In this document: piece after piece, positions 35,688-45,874 of the stretch | Numbering within the stretch: position 1 is the stretch's first letter | How the letters are laid out: every line of letters starts with the position of its first letter | NCBI GenBank assembly: GCA_002162765.1 | Contig: MAAR01000012.1 | Location: 1-64,000, forward strand | Direction of reading: 5' to 3' | Length of the DNA stretch: 64,000 nt | From: Flavobacteriales bacterium 34_180_T64 | GTDB taxonomy: Bacteria; Bacteroidota; Bacteroidia; Flavobacteriales; Flavobacteriaceae | Made by a program: the position numbers and the translations under genes | The notes under the pieces: generated by a model | Database searches by the model: none | The model's input: the letters and a program-made list of their open reading frames with translations, nothing else | What the model was told of the DNA's origin: nothing

Positions 35688-35693
35688 AGGTGT

Positions 35694-37997
35694 TTACTTT
35701 GCTAAAGCTGCCCTTATTTCCAGTTCTCTTTTTTCCTTCTGTTGCGCATCAATAACCGCAATTGCAGCCATATTAACAATTTCATCCACACTTGCATCTA
35801 ATTGAAGGATATGTACTGGTTTTCGCATCCCCATCATAATAGGACCAATAGAGTCTGCTTTATTCAATTCCTTAAGCAATTTGTACGTAATATTTGCAGA
35901 TTCTAAATTTGGAAAAATTAGTGTATTCACTTTTTTTCCAGCAAGTTTTGAAAACGGAAATATATCCTGTAACATTTCACTATTTAGAGCAAAATCTGTT
36001 TGTAACTCCCCATCTACTACAAGTTTTGGATGTCTTTTATGTAAATAAGCAACTGCTTCTCTTACTTTAATGGCTGTTTGGTTTTTTGACGAACCAAAAT
36101 TAGAATAGGAAATCATGGCCATAACCGGATCCATTCCAAACATTTTCACAACACCAGCGGTCATTTGAGCAATTCTAGTTAAATCATTTGCTGATGGATT
36201 TATATTTATTGAAGTATCACTCAAAAACATTGGTCCACGTTGTGTCATCATTACATTAGTTGTTGCAATTCGCGTGGAACCTGGAGCCATGCCTATTAGC
36301 TCCAACATGGGCTTAACAACTGAAGGGTAATTTCTTGAATAACCGGTAATAAGGGCATCAGCATCTCCTGTATTCACCATCATAGCGGCATAATAATTTC
36401 GCTCCCGCATCACTTTTTGTGCCGAGTATAAGGTTACTCCTTTTCGTTTACGTTGTTCCCAATATACTTTAGCATACTCGTTTTTACGATCTGTTTCTTC
36501 ATCTGATTTAGGATCAATAATTGTGACATCAGCATCAAACTCAATTTCCTCTTTTAAACGCTCAATAACATCGCGCCTCCCTAATAGAATTGGCTCGGCA
36601 ATTCCTTCTTCATGAACAATTTGAGCAGCTTTCAAAACATCTAGGTGATCTGCTTCCGCGAAAACAACACGTTTAGGGTTTGTTTTTGCTCTGTTAATCA
36701 GTAGCCTTACAATTTTATTATCAGAACCTAATCGTTCTAGAAGTTCGTCTCTATATTTATTCCAATCCTCAATAGGTTCTTTAGCGACACCACTATCCAT
36801 TGCCGCTTTTGCAACAGCTGGAGGAACTTCAGCAATTAATCTAGGATCGAAAGGTTTTGGTATAATATAGTCTTTTCCAAATGTCAATCGGGTTTCTCCA
36901 TAAGCAATATTAACTTGTTCTGGCACTGGTTCTTTTGCCAAACTTGCTAATGCATTTACCGCAGCCATTTTCATTGCTTCATTTATTTTGGTAGCGCGTA
37001 CGTCTAAGGCACCTCTGAAAATAAAAGGAAATCCAAGAACATTATTAACTTGATTAGGATGATCTGATCGTCCCGTTGCCATAATTATGTCATCTCTTGT
37101 ATCAATTGCCAATTGATATCTGATTTCCGGATCTGGATTTGCCATTGCAAAAACAATCGGATTTATTGCCATAGACTTAAGCATACTAGGATTTACAATA
37201 TCTGAAGTTGATAAGCCAATAAATACATCAGCGTTTTCCATTGCCTCGTCAAGTGTATCTATTTTTCTATGTGTCGCAAATTCTGCCTTTTGTTTGCTAA
37301 GGTTTTCTCTATTATCTCTAATAACACCTTTACTATCGAGCATCACTATATTATTACGATTCGCCCCGAATGCCATATACAAACGCGTACATGAAATTGC
37401 AGCGGCACCTGCTCCACTGACCACAATTTTTACCTCTTCTATTTTTTTATCAGTAATTTCTAATGCATTTAATAAGGCGGCAGCAGATATAATTGCTGTT
37501 CCATGCTGATCATCATGCATCACCGGAATATCTAATTCTTCTTTTAGTCGCTTCTCAATTTCAAATGCTTCAGGTGCTTTAATGTCTTCCAGGTTAATGC
37601 CCCCAAAGGTTGGCGCGATCATTTTTACAGTTTGAATAAACTCTTCAATATTTTCAGTATCAACTTCAATATCAAAAACATCAATATCTGCAAATATTTT
37701 AAATAACAAGCCTTTCCCTTCCATAACTGGTTTAGAGGCCTCTGGGCCAATATTACCAAGTCCTAAAACAGCAGTACCATTTGAAATAACAGCTACTAAA
37801 TTACCTTTAGCAGTATACTTATAGGCATTGTTTTTATCTTTTTCTATCTCCAAACATGGTTCTGCTACTCCAGGAGAATAGGCCAATGATAAATCTCTCT
37901 GTGTTGCATACTTTTTAGTAGGAACTACTTGAATTTTCCCTGGAGATGGTTTAGCATGATACACTAAAGCTTCTCTACGTTTACTTTGCTTACTCAT
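35694..37997 (-). CDS. maeB: NADP-dependent malic enzyme with phosphotransacetylase-like domain
   Basis: The 767-residue protein has a malic domain ([50 protein letters not shown]), an NAD(P)-binding domain ([50 protein letters not shown]), and, from about 430 on, a PTA_PTB domain ([26 protein letters not shown]). This is the MaeB architecture; the C-terminal domain is regulatory (acetyl-CoA) rather than catalytic in studied members. It oxidatively decarboxylates malate to pyruvate. Own TATCTTTG promoter. Confidence 0.96.
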   Translation of the reverse strand: MSKQSKRREALVYHAKPSPGKIQVVPTKKYATQRDLSLAYSPGVAEPCLEIEKDKNNAYKYTAKGNLVAVISNGTAVLGLGNIGPEASKPVMEGKGLLFKIFADIDVFDIEVDTENIEEFIQTVKMIAPTFGGINLEDIKAPEAFEIEKRLKEELDIPVMHDDQHGTAIISAAALLNALEITDKKIEEVKIVVSGAGAAAISCTRLYMAFGANRNNIVMLDSKGVIRDNRENLSKQKAEFATHRKIDTLDEAMENADVFIGLSTSDIVNPSMLKSMAINPIVFAMANPDPEIRYQLAIDTRDDIIMATGRSDHPNQVNNVLGFPFIFRGALDVRATKINEAMKMAAVNALASLAKEPVPEQVNIAYGETRLTFGKDYIIPKPFDPRLIAEVPPAVAKAAMDSGVAKEPIEDWNKYRDELLERLGSDNKIVRLLINRAKTNPKRVVFAEADHLDVLKAAQIVHEEGIAEPILLGRRDVIERLKEEIEFDADVTIIDPKSDEETDRKNEYAKVYWEQRKRKGVTLYSAQKVMRERNYYAAMMVNTGDADALITGYSRNYPSVVKPMLELIGMAPGSTRIATTNVMMTQRGPMFLSDTSININPSANDLTRIAQMTAGVVKMFGMDPVMAMISYSNFGSSKNQTAIKVREAVAYLHKRHPKLVVDGELQTDFALNSEMLQDIFPFSKLAGKKVNTLIFPNLESANITYKLLKELNKADSIGPIMMGMRKPVHILQLDASVDEIVNMAAIAVIDAQQKEKRELEIRAALAK

Positions 37998-38022
37998 AAA
38001 TAAATGAATTAATCGAACTCAC

Positions 38023-38030
38023 AAAGATAA
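38023..38030 (-). promoter_or_regulatory. Candidate -7 element (TATCTTTG) of maeB
   Basis: Exact TAnnTTTG on the minus strand, 25 bp before the ATG at 37997. Confidence 0.5.
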
Positions 38031-38050
38031 GAATCCTTTAATGCAAATGT

Positions 38051-38980
38051 TTAATCTTTTAAAAATTTGATATTGCGGGTCAATCCGGAATACTTAGTCC
38101 GTTTTACTGCTGATTTTTTAAACACTTTTCTAAACGTATCTTCCGTTATTTCTTCCCAATTTTTCTTTGTCATGGATAACAATTCAGGATGCGGATTAAA
38201 TAAAGGTTCCTGATGCGATTTTGAAAAACGATTCCAAGGGCATACATCTTGACATACATCACAACCGAACATCCAATCATCAAACTGACCTTTAAATTCA
38301 GTAGGAATATTTTCCTTAAGCTCAATGGTAAAATAAGAAATACACTTACTTCCATCGACCACATACGGTTCTGTAATTGCCTGTGTTGGGCAAGCATCTA
38401 TGCATGCTGTACAGGTACCACAATGATTTGTAGTTGGCAAATCATATTCTAACTCTAAATCGACAATTAGTTCTGCAATAAAATAAAAAGAACCTACTTG
38501 TTGAGTTAACAAATTACTGTGCTTACCAACCCAACCTAATCCTGACTTAGCAGCCCAAGCCTTGTCTAAAACAGGCGCTGAATCAACGAAAGCACGACCA
38601 TGCACTTCGCCAATTTCATCTTGAATATAGCGCAATAGTGCTTTTAATTTATCTTTTATAATAAAGTGATAATCTGTTCCATAGGCATACTTACTTATTT
38701 TTGGTGCAGTTGCATCCTGTTGTATTTCAGAAGGAAAATAATTCAGCAACAACGAAATTACACTTTTAGAATCTTCAACAAGAATAGTAGGATCCAAACG
38801 CTTATCAAAATGGTTTTCCATATAAGACATTTCACCATGCATATTACTATTTAACCAGCGTTCTAATCGCGGTGCTTCTTCTTCCAAAAAATCGGCTTTA
38901 CTAATTCCACAAGATAAAAACCCTAAGCGATTGGCTTCTGATTTAATGCGTTCTGAATATGTGGATTTTGATGTTGTCAT
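38051..38980 (-). CDS. queG: Epoxyqueuosine reductase QueG
   Basis: The 309-residue protein has the cobalamin-binding N-terminal domain with the catalytic-region motif [12 protein letters not shown] (Asp133) and two [4Fe-4S] motifs, [12 protein letters not shown] (187-197) and CDVCQDVCP (240-247). It performs the last step of queuosine synthesis on tRNA. It lacks the C-terminal HEAT-repeat extension of the longer QueG forms. It is followed, after 53 bp, by the maeB gene with its own promoter. Confidence 0.95.
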   Translation of the reverse strand: MTTSKSTYSERIKSEANRLGFLSCGISKADFLEEEAPRLERWLNSNMHGEMSYMENHFDKRLDPTILVEDSKSVISLLLNYFPSEIQQDATAPKISKYAYGTDYHFIIKDKLKALLRYIQDEIGEVHGRAFVDSAPVLDKAWAAKSGLGWVGKHSNLLTQQVGSFYFIAELIVDLELEYDLPTTNHCGTCTACIDACPTQAITEPYVVDGSKCISYFTIELKENIPTEFKGQFDDWMFGCDVCQDVCPWNRFSKSHQEPLFNPHPELLSMTKKNWEEITEDTFRKVFKKSAVKRTKYSGLTRNIKFLKD

Positions 38981-39048
38981 AATTGAAGAATACGAAATTA
39001 CAACTTAGTTTTTTCAATCTAATACAACTGTTGATATTTCTAATAGGA

Positions 39049-40389
39049 TTAATTACATCCCAAATCTATAGACGATTGAGCATCAGCATTAGGAAAACAA
39101 CTTCCCGTTGGAAGCGTATCAGGACTATAACGCTGTAAATTATTATCATATAATGCGAGTTCGAGGAACGCCGTTATTTGATTTATTTGCGTTTCAGATA
39201 AATTAAGGGGCACAAACATTTCTGATAACTCATTAGCGGGTACATCTTGATTTTGACCAATAGCTGCGCTCTTATAACGCACTACATCTTCAACGCTTTG
39301 AAAAGTTCCGCCATGTCCATAGAATGTGACATCCTTAAGATTGTATAATTGCGGTGTTTTAAATTTGAAATCATCCTCTGGATTATTTGTAAATCCACCA
39401 CGTCCTTTTTTTGTGGCTTCGTCAACGATAGTCATAATATTGTCACCTTCTAGATCATTCATCCCTAAGGCATGAAAACTCATACCATTTAAGCCTGGTC
39501 CAGTATGACAATTAAAGCATTTAGCTTGGTTAAAAAACAACAATGCGCCTTCAACTTCATTTGAACTCATTGCAGACTCATCTCCTTTTAACCAAAGTTG
39601 AAAAGGGGCTTGGTTGGGTAACAATGTTCTTTCATAAGCTGCGATGGCAAGCGCTCCATTTAATTTAGTATAACGTTCCTCAGGAATTATATCTGGAAAT
39701 GCATTATCGAATAATTCTTTATAAGAAGAATTTTCTATGAATTCTGCTTCAATTTTAAACCTATGAGCATCTGCACCTGCAATCGCCTGTGTTTCTACAC
39801 CTTCGAACCCTAGGTTATTAATTTCTTTCGGAGTTCCTTCGGTCCAACTAGATTCTGTACCAAAATTAGTTCCTGTACCACCAAATTGACCATTCCAAAA
39901 CATCACGTCTTGATACGCTACATTTAATACACTTGGGTTTCGAATAGGTTGTATATCTAGATCCACTTCTAAGTACAAGCTGCTTTTTGTTCGTCCTTCA
40001 CCTTTAAGACCAAAACCGGAACCTCCTTCTGCAATCCCCTGTTGTAATCCACTTTGAAAGCCCGCATCTGCATGATGACATGAAGCACATGAATAAGTTG
40101 TCATACCTTCATCCATTATCGCATTTAATGCAATTCCTGTTTCGTGAAACAACATTTTTCCCAATTCAACTTTTGCCGCAGTAATCGGATTATTAATATC
40201 GCTAGGGATATTAGAGTAATCATTTGACAGTGGAAGAATCAAAGCGTCTTTAGAACCATACAATTCTATGATTCTTTGTTCTAAATTTGATTGATTCTCG
40301 GTTCGAACATAGCCATCGTCTGTAGCACATGATGACATTACTATAATTACCAAAATGACAGAAATTCTGGTTAATGATATGCTTTTCAT
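39049..40389 (-). CDS. Di-heme cytochrome c peroxidase/MauG-family lipoprotein
   Basis: The 446-residue protein begins with a lipoprotein signal (VIIVMSSC, lipidation Cys21). Two heme c motifs are present: CASCH (101-105) and CFNCH (291-295), with family stretches GKMLFHETGIALN, RNPSVLNVAYQDVMFWNGQ, LAIAAYERTLLP and YNLKDVTFYGHGGTF. By family it reduces periplasmic H2O2 with electrons from cytochrome c, or oxidises other substrates as MauG does. It would be held at the membrane facing the periplasm. Transcribed alone: a terminator precedes it and a weak TATATTTC site lies at 40415-40422. Confidence 0.9.
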   Translation of the reverse strand: MKSISLTRISVILVIIVMSSCATDDGYVRTENQSNLEQRIIELYGSKDALILPLSNDYSNIPSDINNPITAAKVELGKMLFHETGIALNAIMDEGMTTYSCASCHHADAGFQSGLQQGIAEGGSGFGLKGEGRTKSSLYLEVDLDIQPIRNPSVLNVAYQDVMFWNGQFGGTGTNFGTESSWTEGTPKEINNLGFEGVETQAIAGADAHRFKIEAEFIENSSYKELFDNAFPDIIPEERYTKLNGALAIAAYERTLLPNQAPFQLWLKGDESAMSSNEVEGALLFFNQAKCFNCHTGPGLNGMSFHALGMNDLEGDNIMTIVDEATKKGRGGFTNNPEDDFKFKTPQLYNLKDVTFYGHGGTFQSVEDVVRYKSAAIGQNQDVPANELSEMFVPLNLSETQINQITAFLELALYDNNLQRYSPDTLPTGSCFPNADAQSSIDLGCN

Positions 40390-40435
40390 AAAATAGTTGG
40401 TTTCAATTCTATTAGAAATATAGAACTCTTATTAT

Positions 40436-40490
40436 AAAAAAAGCCAAAATTCAGACCAACGCATCGTTTTTTAGGATGATTTGGCTTTTC
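40436..40490 (-). terminator. Nested hairpin terminator after the P450 gene
   Basis: On the minus strand AAAAGCCAAA pairs with TTTTGGCTTTT-type sequence; inside, CATC and GATG can form a second hairpin. A run of seven T follows. The stem overlaps the gap between the P450 stop (40541) and the peroxidase start. Confidence 0.7.
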
Positions 40491-40540
40491 AAAATTGAAC
40501 TAATATCAAAAACACTTTTAGCATTTGAGATAAATTAGAA

Positions 40541-41878
40541 TCAGGATCTTGGAACAAATTTCAACTTAATACCTACTGGTTTCAATGTAATTAACGGATT
40601 TACATCAATAGCATCATTATTTGTGGTAATATGAAATTTATTAATGATTGCGTTGACTGCCAAAGTCATTTCAAACATGGCAAAATTATTTCCAATACAC
40701 AATCTAGGTCCAGCTCCGAAAGGCATATAGTATGGCAATATTTCCTTTCTATTCTCTGCTAAAAAACGTTCAGGAAGAAATACTTCTGGTTGGTCCCAAT
40801 ACTTAGAATTACGATGTATCTCATAGATAGACGCGCCAATTATTGTTCCTTTTTTTAAAAAATAAGTATCTATTTGATCATCTTCAATATTTACTCTATC
40901 CGTTATCCATGCTGGTGGATATAGTCGCATACTTTCTTCGATACAACAGGTTGTATAATTCAATTTTGGTAGCAGTTGTAATGCCGATAAGTTCTGGTTG
41001 TCGGTAATTAAAATTTCTTGTTCCGTTCTCTTCAGAGCTTCTTTATTTTGAGCCAATAGCTTTAAGGTAAATGTTAATGCGTTTGCGGTTGTTTCATGAC
41101 CTGCAACAAACAAAATTAATATTTCATCAATCAATTGTTCATTAGTCATTGTTGATTCATCTTCATATTGTGCATGAATTAACATGTCTAATAAATCATC
41201 ATGATCTTCATTTGAGCGTCTTCTCTGATCAATAATAGTATTTATTATTTCACGACTTTCCTTAACCAAAGCCATATGATATTTGATAGATCCATTTAGG
41301 GTATACCAGAGCTTTTTATAAGGCATTCGCAATTCTTTGACTATAAACAATTGCAATTTCTCTATGATAAACTGCAAACGTTTTAAGGTCTGTTTTTCAG
41401 CTGAAAAATCAAACAGGGATTTGGCTACAACTTCAAAAGCTAGCTCATTAATAATTGGATACAAATCCACATAACCATTTGATTTGATTTGATTTACTTG
41501 CTCATGAATTGTTTCGTCAATTAATGATACTAGATTCTGAATCTTCTCTTTATGAAATGCAGGCTGTATTAAACGGCGTTGTTTTAACCAATAATCACCA
41601 CTGGAAGTAAGCAATCCATAGCCAATATATTTTGACAAATGTGTGGTTTGAATTCTAGACTTGTGATAAATTTTATGTTTCTTTTGAAGAATGTGTTTTG
41701 TTAAGACCGCATCTCTGGTTAAAACGATATGTCCATAAAATGGTGATTTAATAGAAAATGTATCTCCCTTTTCATTGAACCATTTATTATGATAGTGGAT
41801 TGGGTTTTTGGCAATAGCTGCTAATCTTATTAAAAACTCGTAAAAGGAAACACTATTTGGATATTTATAATTGCTCAT
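40541..41878 (-). CDS. Cytochrome P450
   Basis: The 445-residue protein has the complete P450 signature set: I-helix AGHETT (259-264), K-helix E315-x-x-R318, and the heme-thiolate loop FGAGPRLCIG (387-396, Cys394). The N terminus is soluble, with no membrane anchor, as in bacterial class or CYP102-like single-domain forms. No ferredoxin or reductase gene is nearby, so redox partners are elsewhere. Its start overlaps the ruvB stop by 1 bp, meaning it is read from the ruvB transcript. The substrate is unknown; fatty acids are a common substrate in similar enzymes, but that is only an analogy. Confidence 0.94.
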   Translation of the reverse strand: MSNYKYPNSVSFYEFLIRLAAIAKNPIHYHNKWFNEKGDTFSIKSPFYGHIVLTRDAVLTKHILQKKHKIYHKSRIQTTHLSKYIGYGLLTSSGDYWLKQRRLIQPAFHKEKIQNLVSLIDETIHEQVNQIKSNGYVDLYPIINELAFEVVAKSLFDFSAEKQTLKRLQFIIEKLQLFIVKELRMPYKKLWYTLNGSIKYHMALVKESREIINTIIDQRRRSNEDHDDLLDMLIHAQYEDESTMTNEQLIDEILILFVAGHETTANALTFTLKLLAQNKEALKRTEQEILITDNQNLSALQLLPKLNYTTCCIEESMRLYPPAWITDRVNIEDDQIDTYFLKKGTIIGASIYEIHRNSKYWDQPEVFLPERFLAENRKEILPYYMPFGAGPRLCIGNNFAMFEMTLAVNAIINKFHITTNNDAIDVNPLITLKPVGIKLKFVPRS

Positions 41879-42900
41879 TAGAACAAGCCTCCTTGTGTAT
41901 TGCCTTTAATTTTACCTAGATGTTTATATGCTTGCTCTGTAACTTCTCGTCCACGAGGTGTACGCATGATAAAACCTTGTTGTATTAAAAAAGGTTCATA
42001 CACTTCTTCAATAGTTTCTGTACTCTCGCTCACAGCAGTCGCTATCGTAGAAATACCAACTGGACCTCCTTTAAACTTATCAATAATTGTTGTTAAAATT
42101 TTATTGTCCATTTCATCTAAACCATGAGCATCAACATTTAAAGCTTCAAGTGCAAATTTTGCAATTTTAATATCGATCGTTCCATCACCTTTTATTTGCG
42201 CAAAGTCTCTAACCCGTCTCAGTAATGCATTCGCTATTCTAGGTGTTCCTCTACTTCTTCCAGCAATCTCTACAGCCGCTTCCATAGAAGTTGGCACATC
42301 CAAAATCGTGGCACTTCTTTGAACTATCGTCGTTAATAGATCGGTTTTATAATATTGTAATCGACTTTGAATTCCAAAACGCGCTCGCATTGGAGCTGTC
42401 AATAGTCCAGAACGCGTTGTAGCTCCAACTAGAGTAAAAGGGTTCAAATTGATTTGAACAGTTCTGGCATTTGGTCCAGATTCAATCATGATATCGATTT
42501 TATAATCCTCCATTGCCGAATATAAATACTCTTCTACAATAGGACTTAGTCGGTGGATTTCATCAATAAAGAGTACATCTCGTTCTTCCAAATTTGTAAG
42601 TAATCCTGCCAAATCTCCAGGTTTATCTAGAACAGGCCCAGAAGTCACTTTAATACCTACAGAAAGTTCACTTGCTAAAATATGTGCTAAGGTCGTTTTT
42701 CCTAAACCAGGAGGACCATGGAATAAGGTATGGTCTAAAGCTTCGGTTCTTAAATTAGCGGCTTGCACAAATATTTGAAGATTCTCTAATACTTGTTCCT
42801 GTCCTGTAAAATCATCAAATGATAAGGGTCTTAATTTTCTTTCAACATCAATCTCTTCAGGAGAAAAACTATCATTCGTTGGATCTAAGTTGTCGTTCAT
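41878..42900 (-). CDS. ruvB: Holliday junction helicase RuvB
   Basis: The 340-residue AAA+ ATPase has Walker [10 protein letters not shown] (62-70), Walker B with DEIH (113-116), sensor [18 protein letters not shown], arginine finger region [16 protein letters not shown], and the winged-helix C-terminal domain ([17 protein letters not shown]). I chose the ATG at 42900; the in-frame TTG at 42909 lies inside the TATATTTG promoter element. The -7 element ends only 6 bp before the ATG, so the mRNA may be leaderless. It is followed by the P450 gene with a 1-bp overlap. Confidence 0.97.
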   Translation of the reverse strand: MNDNLDPTNDSFSPEEIDVERKLRPLSFDDFTGQEQVLENLQIFVQAANLRTEALDHTLFHGPPGLGKTTLAHILASELSVGIKVTSGPVLDKPGDLAGLLTNLEERDVLFIDEIHRLSPIVEEYLYSAMEDYKIDIMIESGPNARTVQINLNPFTLVGATTRSGLLTAPMRARFGIQSRLQYYKTDLLTTIVQRSATILDVPTSMEAAVEIAGRSRGTPRIANALLRRVRDFAQIKGDGTIDIKIAKFALEALNVDAHGLDEMDNKILTTIIDKFKGGPVGISTIATAVSESTETIEEVYEPFLIQQGFIMRTPRGREVTEQAYKHLGKIKGNTQGGLF

Positions 42901-42906
42901 AGTACA

Positions 42907-42914
42907 CAAATATA
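42907..42914 (-). promoter_or_regulatory. Candidate -7 element (TATATTTG) of ruvB
   Basis: Exact TAnnTTTG on the minus strand, 6 bp before the ATG at 42900 and only 3 bp from the terminator of the respiratory operon. Confidence 0.5.
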
Positions 42915-42917
42915 AAC

Positions 42918-42948
42918 AAAAAGCCCTTCTGATTTAGAAAGGCTTTTC
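42918..42948 (-). terminator. Terminator of the act-cox operon
   Basis: On the minus strand AAAAGCCTTTCT pairs with AGAAGGGCTTTT (one G-T pair, 12-bp stem, 5-nt loop), followed by T5, 20 bp after the cox1 stop. Confidence 0.85.
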
Positions 42949-42967
42949 AATATTATATATACAATTG

Positions 42968-44758
42968 TTAATGTTGTAATTCTTCTTCACCTTCTTTCAA
43001 AGGAATGTTTTGAGGTACAAAATCGACATCATGACCCGGCTTGCTATAATCATAAGCCCAACGGTGTACATGAGGAATATCACCTTCCCAGTTTCCATGA
43101 ATATGCTTCACAGGAGCTGTCCATTCTAACGTCGTTGAACGCCATGGATTTTGAACCGTTTTCTTTCCGAAGAAAATACTGCTAAAGAAGTTATATAAGT
43201 ATACTAATTGAACTGCACCTCCAACTAAAGCGAAAATTGTAATGATCACATTTGCATTTGCTGTATCATCAAATAATGGAAAATTAGAATTGGTATAATA
43301 ACGTCTTGGTAATCCAGCCATTCCTATAAAGTGCATTGGGAAGAACACACCATAAGCACAAATTGCTGTAATCCAGAAATGAAGGTATCCAAGATTTTTA
43401 TTTAACATGCGACCAAACATTTTAGGGAACCAGTGATAGATTCCTGCAAACATTCCATAAAGGGCAGAAATACCCATTACTAAGTGGAAGTGAGCCACTA
43501 CGAAATACGTATCATGAACGTTAATATCTAAGGCACTATCTCCAAGAATAATTCCTGTTAAACCACCAGTGATAAACGTTGAAACGAATCCGATTGAAAA
43601 TAGCATCGCAGGATTGAGCTGCAAGTTTCCTTTCCAAATGGTGGTTATCCAGTTAAATGCTTTTACTGCAGATGGTATTGCAATTAATAAGGTCGTAAAT
43701 GTAAATACCGAACCTAAGAATGGATTCATTCCAGAGATAAACATATGGTGACCCCAAACAATAGTCGATAAAAATGCAATAGCAAGTATTGAAGCAATCA
43801 TTGCACGATACCCGAAAATTGGTTTTCGAGAACTCGAAGCCATAATTTCAGAAACTAGTCCCATTGCTGGTAAGATTACAATGTAAACTTCAGGATGTCC
43901 TAAGAACCAAAATAAGTGTTCAAATAATACAGGTGAACCTCCTTGGTAATGTAACACTTCTCCTTGTAAAAAAATATCAGATAAGAAGAATGATGTTCCA
44001 AAACTTCGATCCATTATTAATAGTAATGCTGCCGATAATAATACCGGAAACGATACAACACCAATGATTGCAGTTACAAAAAACGCCCAAATTGTTAATG
44101 GAAGTCTAGTCATAGACATTCCTTTTGTACGTAAATTTATTACTGTAACTATATAATTTAGTGATCCTAATAAAGATGATGCAATAAATATTGCCATAGA
44201 GACTAACCACAATGTCATTCCCATACCAGATCCTCCTTGTGCCATTGGAAGGGCACTTAATGGTGGATAGATTGTCCAACCTGCTGCAGCTGGGCCAGCT
44301 TCAACAAATAATGAAATCACCATGATAACACTCGATAAGAAAAACAACCAATAGGATACCATATTCAAAAATCCTGAGGCCATATCTCGCGCACCAATTT
44401 GCAAGGGAATAAGTAAATTACTAAATGTTCCACTTAATCCAGCAGTAAGTACAAAGAATACCATAATAGTACCGTGAATAGTTACCAATGCCAAATATAT
44501 ATCAGCATCCATTACACCACCTGGCGCCCATTTCCCTAATAAAGCTTCAAAAAGAATATTAGGCTCTTCTGGCCATGCAATTTGCATACGGAACATTAAT
44601 GACATCAAAACACCAATAACTCCCATAATAGTACCTGTAATCAGGTACTGCTTAGCGATCATTTTATGATCTTGACTAAATATATATTTAGTAACGAAAG
44701 TCTCTTTATGATGATGTTCGTGCTCGTCGTGATCGTGTGTATCTGCGTGTGCTGACAT
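42968..44758 (-). CDS. ctaD: Cytochrome c oxidase subunit I
   Basis: The 596-residue protein has twelve or more helices with all heme-copper ligands in context: TIHGTIMVFF (low-spin heme His), the CuB/Tyr crosslink motif LGHPEVYIVILP, the CuB pair WGHHMFIS, and the heme a3/heme a stretch DTYFVVAHFHLVMG. This is the A-family of oxidases. The N terminus is His-rich (10 His in the first 19 residues or so: HADTHDHDEHEHHHKET). It is the last gene of the act-cox operon and is followed by a strong terminator. Confidence 0.97.
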   Translation of the reverse strand: MSAHADTHDHDEHEHHHKETFVTKYIFSQDHKMIAKQYLITGTIMGVIGVLMSLMFRMQIAWPEEPNILFEALLGKWAPGGVMDADIYLALVTIHGTIMVFFVLTAGLSGTFSNLLIPLQIGARDMASGFLNMVSYWLFFLSSVIMVISLFVEAGPAAAGWTIYPPLSALPMAQGGSGMGMTLWLVSMAIFIASSLLGSLNYIVTVINLRTKGMSMTRLPLTIWAFFVTAIIGVVSFPVLLSAALLLIMDRSFGTSFFLSDIFLQGEVLHYQGGSPVLFEHLFWFLGHPEVYIVILPAMGLVSEIMASSSRKPIFGYRAMIASILAIAFLSTIVWGHHMFISGMNPFLGSVFTFTTLLIAIPSAVKAFNWITTIWKGNLQLNPAMLFSIGFVSTFITGGLTGIILGDSALDINVHDTYFVVAHFHLVMGISALYGMFAGIYHWFPKMFGRMLNKNLGYLHFWITAICAYGVFFPMHFIGMAGLPRRYYTNSNFPLFDDTANANVIITIFALVGGAVQLVYLYNFFSSIFFGKKTVQNPWRSTTLEWTAPVKHIHGNWEGDIPHVHRWAYDYSKPGHDVDFVPQNIPLKEGEEELQH

Positions 44759-44785
44759 AATCTTTAATCGTTTTATTCTTCTTAG

Positions 44786-45847
44786 TTAGTTAATTGTATT
44801 CTTAAAAGTTGCCTGTTCCTTTATCCAAGCATCATACTCCTCTTGCGTTTCTACGATAATCTTCATTTGCATATTGTAATGTGATTTTCCACAAATCTTA
44901 TTACATAACAATAAGTAATCAAACTCATATCTTAAATCCTGACCTGAAGCTAGAATCGTTTCACTATTCTCGATTCTAATCTTATTAATGTTTGCAACTT
45001 TATCAACGATATCAGGGTTTTGACGCATCTCTGCAGTTGTTACTGTTGGCGTAAAACCAAATTGAGTTATCATACCAGGAACACAGTTCATTTGTGCTCT
45101 AAAGTGAGGCATATAAGCCGAGTGAAGTACATCTTGAGAACGCATTTTAAATAATACGGGTTGACCAACTGGTAAATGTAGTTCGGTCGTGATTTTATCA
45201 TCTTGAGCGTTAGGGTCAGATTCGTCTAATCCCAATATGTTAGCTCTATCAATATCAATTAATCTAACATTAGCTAATCCTAATGTATTATCTTCTCCAG
45301 CATATCTAGCTTTCCAATTAAACTGTTGTGCATATAATTCGATTACTAAAGGGTCTTCACTTTCATCAACATTCATAATGTTAGACCATGTGAACAATCC
45401 GTATATAATTAATCCTGATAACACAATTACAGGAATAATTGTCCAAATAGCTTCCAGTGTATTATTGTCTGCAAAAAACAATGCCTTCTTTCCTTTTTCT
45501 CCTTTGTATTTGAAAGCAAAATAATGCAACAAGAATTGCGTAATGGTTTGCACCACAAAAATAAGAGCCATTGAGATAATCATTAAATTATCAACTTGAG
45601 GACCATGTGCCGATGCCGAATTTGACATTAATGGCAAATCACCCAAGTACCAAAAACTCGCAATTGTAATTGCATAAATAAAGATTAAAAACCCAATCAT
45701 CAAATACCCATTCATGGTATTATCTTTATCTGTTGCAACACCTGTGTTTGCATCATCACCAACTTGTGCAAGGTCGAATATCTTAACCATTTGCCAAATG
45801 GCTACAGCTACAAAAAGTACTATTATAATTGTTAAAAAAGCAGTCAT
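44786..45847 (-). CDS. ctaC: Cytochrome c oxidase subunit II
   Basis: The 353-residue protein has three membrane helices (one more than usual, at the very N terminus) and a C-terminal cupredoxin domain with the CuA ligands H242 (VLHSAYMPHF), C315, C319, H323 and M326 (CNKICGKSHYNM). The usual CxExC reads CNKIC here: the Glu that gives a backbone CuA ligand and often binds Mg is replaced by Lys. There is no fused cytochrome c domain, so electrons must come from a separate heme domain, probably ActE or the ActA extension. Confidence 0.95.
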   Translation of the reverse strand: MTAFLTIIIVLFVAVAIWQMVKIFDLAQVGDDANTGVATDKDNTMNGYLMIGFLIFIYAITIASFWYLGDLPLMSNSASAHGPQVDNLMIISMALIFVVQTITQFLLHYFAFKYKGEKGKKALFFADNNTLEAIWTIIPVIVLSGLIIYGLFTWSNIMNVDESEDPLVIELYAQQFNWKARYAGEDNTLGLANVRLIDIDRANILGLDESDPNAQDDKITTELHLPVGQPVLFKMRSQDVLHSAYMPHFRAQMNCVPGMITQFGFTPTVTTAEMRQNPDIVDKVANINKIRIENSETILASGQDLRYEFDYLLLCNKICGKSHYNMQMKIIVETQEEYDAWIKEQATFKNTIN

Positions 45848-45874
45848 TGTCGTTTCTCTTCGTTATAAAATTAA

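Noticed and set aside
38249-38452. Small plus-strand frames opposite queG
   Set aside because: They follow the codon shadow of queG, contain Cys-rich antisense of its FeS motifs, and have no promoter.
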